Origin: Candidatus Zymogenus sp. | GTDB lineage: Bacteria; Desulfobacterota; Zymogenia; Zymogenales; Zymogenaceae | NCBI GenBank assembly: GCA_030613285.1 | Contig: JAUWME010000029.1 | Span: 1-11,824 of the forward strand | Reading direction: 5' to 3' | Length of the DNA stretch: 11,824 nt | Shown here: one piece after another, positions 10,379 through 11,824 of the stretch | How the letters are laid out: each line of letters begins with the position of its first letter | Numbering within the stretch: position 1 is the first letter of the stretch | Notes under the pieces: generated by a model | Database searches by the model: none | What the model was told of the DNA's origin: nothing | What the model saw: the letters and a program-made list of their open reading frames with translations, nothing else | Position numbers and translations under genes: made by a program

Positions 10379-10909
10379 TTACCCCTTTTTTACTTGAAAG
10401 AATTCAAGTTCAACTGGTGTTGGTCTCCCGAAAATAGAGACCATTACCTTTACTCGACCTTTATCTGCGTAAACTTCATCTATATAACCTGTAAAAGTTG
10501 CGAAGGGGCCATCGGTTACGTTGACAGCATCGCCTTTTTCAAAAGATATTTTTGGTTTTGGCTTTACTGCTCCATCCTTCATTTGATTCTGGATGTTTTC
10601 GACTTCTTCATCTGTAAGCGCCGGGGGATTGTTAGATCCACCGACAAATCCTGTTATCTTTGGTGTATTTTTTACGATGTGCCATGTTTCTTCATTTAGC
10701 TCCATTTCCACAAGGATATACCCTGGGAAAAACTTTCTTGTGGATGTACGTTTTTCTCCTTTTACCATTTCCACAACTTTCTCTACAGGGATCATTATAT
10801 TTGCGATCTGATCTTCCCTTCCCTCTGATTTCACCTGTGCCTCCAGAGCATTCTTTGCCATCTGCTCATATCCAGAGTATGTGTGAACTATGTACCATTT
10901 AAGTGCCAT
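10379..10909 (-). CDS. nusG: Transcription termination/antitermination factor NusG
   Basis: NusG binds RNA polymerase across the beta' clamp and beta lobe, suppresses pausing and links polymerase to Rho or to the ribosome through S10. It is 176 residues, normal length. The N-terminal NGN domain starts WYIVHTYSGYEQMAKNALE and contains RKFFPGYILVEMELNEETWHIVKNTP around residues 58-83. The C-terminal KOW domain is seen at about residues 120-176, with FEKGDAVNVTDGPFATFTGY. The start is the ATG at 10907-10909, which gives the conserved N-terminus; the AAAAGG upstream is a modest ribosome binding site. The conserved partner secE lies 110 bases upstream. Confidence 0.97.
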   Translation of the reverse strand: MALKWYIVHTYSGYEQMAKNALEAQVKSEGREDQIANIMIPVEKVVEMVKGEKRTSTRKFFPGYILVEMELNEETWHIVKNTPKITGFVGGSNNPPALTDEEVENIQNQMKDGAVKPKPKISFEKGDAVNVTDGPFATFTGYIDEVYADKGRVKVMVSIFGRPTPVELEFFQVKKG

Positions 10910-11019
10910 CAGTACCTTTTATCAAACTATCTTTTATTAAGCTAATTTAAAAACAAATTGCTTCCTTGCCTAACCCGTAGAGATTTGCGGTTTTCATGGA
11001 AATTTATTGATTTGAGATG

Positions 11020-11205
11020 TCAATGGAGCAACATTTTAACAGCTTCTGAGAGCAAATAGTCAACTAAACCGAGATAAGTGGCGACTATAAACGTGACCAA
11101 CAAGACAACCGTCGTTGATGCGATTAGTTCTTTTTTTGTAGGCCATACGACCTTTTTTATTTCTACTTTAACTTCCCGAAGGAATTGAGTTACTTTTTTC
11201 CACAT
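11020..11205 (-). CDS. secE: Preprotein translocase subunit SecE
   Basis: The small essential subunit that clamps SecY in the SecYEG protein-conducting channel of the inner membrane. It is 61 residues with a single membrane segment at about residues 28-55, the short form found in most bacteria rather than the three-helix E. coli form. The amphipathic surface helix carries the family motif EVKVEIKKVVWPTKKELIAST, ending just before the membrane helix. The start is the ATG at 11203-11205. No strong ribosome binding site is seen, only GGAT about eleven bases upstream. A promoter with an extended -10 ends about twenty bases before the start, so the leader could be very short. Confidence 0.95.
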   Translation of the reverse strand: MWKKVTQFLREVKVEIKKVVWPTKKELIASTTVVLLVTFIVATYLGLVDYLLSEAVKMLLH

Positions 11206-11224
11206 TACAATTTATCCGGCAAAT

Positions 11225-11253
11225 ATTATAACAGTATTAAAAGAGTAAAAAAG
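11225..11253 (-). promoter_or_regulatory. Candidate secE promoter with extended -10
   Basis: On the minus strand TGTTATAAT (11233-11225) is a perfect extended -10 hexamer. Seventeen bases upstream lies CTTTTT (11253-11248), a poor -35, which is acceptable when the TG extension is present. Transcription would start near 11217-11218, only about a dozen bases before the secE ATG. This would allow secE-nusG and downstream genes to be expressed independently of the tuf-rpmG-tRNA transcript. Confidence 0.5.
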
Positions 11254-11371
11254 CGGTAATACTAAGTTGAGTAAGTTTAATTAAACAATCATCTAAACTT
11301 CGCTTCTATAGTCCTTTTCCAAACATCTCTTCCAGTCTTAACCTCCAAACACTACAAATTTTGGTTTGCAA

Positions 11372-11394
11372 GTTTTCGACAACCTTGTCAAAAC
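11372..11394. repeat. Inverted repeat upstream of secE
   Basis: GTTTT, a single unpaired C, GACAA, then CC, then TTGTC and AAAAC form a 23-base near-palindrome with two 5-bp blocks in each arm. As RNA it could fold into a hairpin with a small loop and one bulged base. As DNA it has the symmetry of an operator for a dimeric protein. No U-run follows on either strand in a terminator-like position. Confidence 0.5.
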
Positions 11395-11404
11395 CCCGTT
11401 TTTT

Positions 11405-11423
11405 CCAACACACCAACCACCCC
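11405..11423 (-). other. GG-tract run, possible two-layer G-quadruplex
   Basis: On the transcribed strand, 19 bases read GGGGTGGTTGGTGTGTTGG: four GG tracts separated by loops of 1, 2 and 6 bases. This meets the minimal pattern for a two-quartet G-quadruplex in RNA or in the non-template DNA. Fourteen of its bases equal the synthetic thrombin-binding quadruplex oligonucleotide with one G removed. Folding and function are inference. Confidence 0.4.
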
Positions 11424-11439
11424 AACAACTACTCATCCT

Positions 11440-11457
11440 GACACCCCTGACACCCCT
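11440..11457. repeat. 9-base direct repeat next to tRNA-Trp
   Basis: Two exact head-to-tail copies of GACACCCCT (11440-11448 and 11449-11457) lie five bases from the 3' end of the tRNA gene. On the transcribed strand they read AGGGGTGTC twice. Such short repeats arise by slippage. They are not long enough to suggest an integration site, and no integrase or second att copy is present. Confidence 0.6.
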
Positions 11458-11462
11458 TTTTT

Positions 11463-11539
11463 TGGCAGGCCAGGAGGGATTCGAACCCCCATCACCCGGA
11501 TTTGGAGTCCGGTGCTCTAGCCGTTGGAGCTACTGGCCT
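11463..11539 (-). tRNA. tRNA-Trp (anticodon CCA)
   Basis: A full cloverleaf is visible. The acceptor stem AGGCCAG (from 11539) pairs with CTGGCCT (11473-11467), with discriminator G at 11466 and an encoded CCA at 11465-11463. The D stem is GCTC/GAGC. The anticodon stem CCGGA/TCCGG encloses the loop CTCCAAA, placing anticodon CCA at 11505-11503. The T arm has GGGGG/CCCTC (one G-U pair) with loop TTCGAAT. tRNA-Trp between rpmG and secE is a common arrangement. Its 5' end is five bases after the rpmG stop, so it must be excised from a message shared with rpmG and tuf. Confidence 0.96.
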
Positions 11540-11544
11540 GCGTA

Positions 11545-11694
11545 TTATTTTGATTCTTTGTGGGCAGTATGCTTCCTGCAAAATCTGCAATATTTACTTA
11601 GTTCGATTTTGTCGGGAGTATTTTTCTTGTTTTTTGTAGAAGTATAGTTCCTCTGTTTGCATTCTTGACACACCAGAGTAATTATATCGCTCAT
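11545..11694 (-). CDS. rpmG: 50S ribosomal protein L33, zinc-binding form
   Basis: L33 is a small large-subunit protein near the exit tRNA site. The protein is 49 residues, typical. It keeps the zinc ribbon of the C+ form: C9-x2-C12 ([12 protein letters not shown]) and C36-x2-C39 ([10 protein letters not shown]), so it probably needs zinc, unlike the zinc-free paralogue some bacteria use under zinc limitation. The start is the ATG at 11692-11694, with GGGAG six bases upstream. It follows tuf by 13 bases and precedes tRNA-Trp by 5 bases, so the three are almost certainly one transcript. Confidence 0.95.
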   Translation of the reverse strand: MSDIITLVCQECKQRNYTSTKNKKNTPDKIELSKYCRFCRKHTAHKESK

Positions 11695-11707
11695 TTATAA
11701 CTCCCGC

Positions 11708-11824
11708 CTATTCTATTATATCGATGATGACGCCGGCCCCTACTGTGCGGCCACCTTCACGTATTGCAAACCGAAGCTCTTTTTCCATCGCTATCGGCGT
11801 TATCAGCTCGACTTCTATCGTTAC
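11708..11824 (-). CDS. tuf: Elongation factor Tu, C-terminal end only
   Basis: The last 38 codons and TAG stop of EF-Tu, the GTPase that delivers aminoacyl-tRNA to the ribosome; the rest lies beyond the right edge. The visible part is the end of beta-barrel domain 3, with the family signatures [20 protein letters not shown] and RTVGAGV and the usual C-terminal Ile/Glu ending. It is the first gene of the visible transcript and lies 13 bases before rpmG. Whether the genome has a second tuf copy cannot be seen here. Confidence 0.96.
   Translation of the reverse strand, partial: VTIEVELITPIAMEKELRFAIREGGRTVGAGVIIDIIE

Larger units (their letters stand above)
11206..11462 (-). other. tRNA-Trp to secE leader, non-coding
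   Basis: This stretch of 257 bases carries no credible gene. The half next to the tRNA is G-rich on the transcribed strand and contains a 9-base direct repeat, a run of GG tracts and a 23-base inverted repeat. The half next to secE is AT-rich and ends in the candidate promoter. No standard terminator is seen after the tRNA: its encoded CCA is followed by seven A and then G-rich sequence. Confidence 0.6.

Noticed and set aside
11363..11391. TTGACA as a -35 box on the minus strand
   Set aside because: At spacings of 16-18 bases there is no sequence resembling TATAAT (CAAACC and neighbours), so it is not called a promoter.
11440..11539. tRNA-Trp with flanking repeat as an integration site
   Set aside because: The repeat is only 9 bases, there is no second copy of the tRNA 3' end, and no integrase or foreign gene is nearby.
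11366..11647. Plus-strand open frame of 93 codons
   Set aside because: It runs antisense through tRNA-Trp and rpmG, both of which are certain.

Overview
This window is the conserved translation/transcription gene cluster of a bacterium. Every gene I can support is on the minus strand. In transcription order (right to left) it reads: tuf (3' end only), rpmG, tRNA-Trp, secE, nusG, rplK, rplA, rplJ, rplL, rpoB, rpoC (3' end cut off). The gene order, the large subunit insertions in RpoB and RpoC typical of proteobacterial-type RNA polymerases, and the RpoB sequence around the N-terminus and rifampicin region most resemble Desulfobacterota / former Deltaproteobacteria. That placement comes from memory of the families, not from a search. 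Codon and base use look even across the genes, and I see no sign of mobile DNA.

Region by region. 11545-11824 holds the EF-Tu C-terminus and a compact rpmG. The mature tRNA-Trp starts five bases after the rpmG stop. 11206-11462 is a non-coding leader with G-rich runs, a short direct repeat, an inverted repeat and a good extended -10 promoter directly before secE. secE and nusG follow, separated by about 110 AT-rich bases in which I see nothing firm. 10215-10378 is a G-rich leader containing a 25-bp imperfect tandem repeat, before rplK and rplA. 8798-9031 is an L10-type autoregulatory leader before rplJ and rplL. 7616-7793 contains a strong GC hairpin between rplL and rpoB. rpoB and rpoC occupy the rest.

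The genes work together. EF-Tu, L33, L11, L1, L10 and L7/L12 build or serve the ribosome, and L10, L11 and L7/L12 form the factor-binding stalk base. SecE belongs to the protein export channel. NusG binds the polymerase whose beta and beta' subunits are encoded downstream. The non-coding signals (L10 leader, rplL-rpoB hairpin, internal promoter) sit where this cluster is usually tuned so that stalk proteins and polymerase subunits are made in different amounts.

I do not see a new biological system here. The points most worth a second look are a charged N-terminal extension on L7/L12 and the unusual G-rich, repeat-bearing leaders before secE and rplK.
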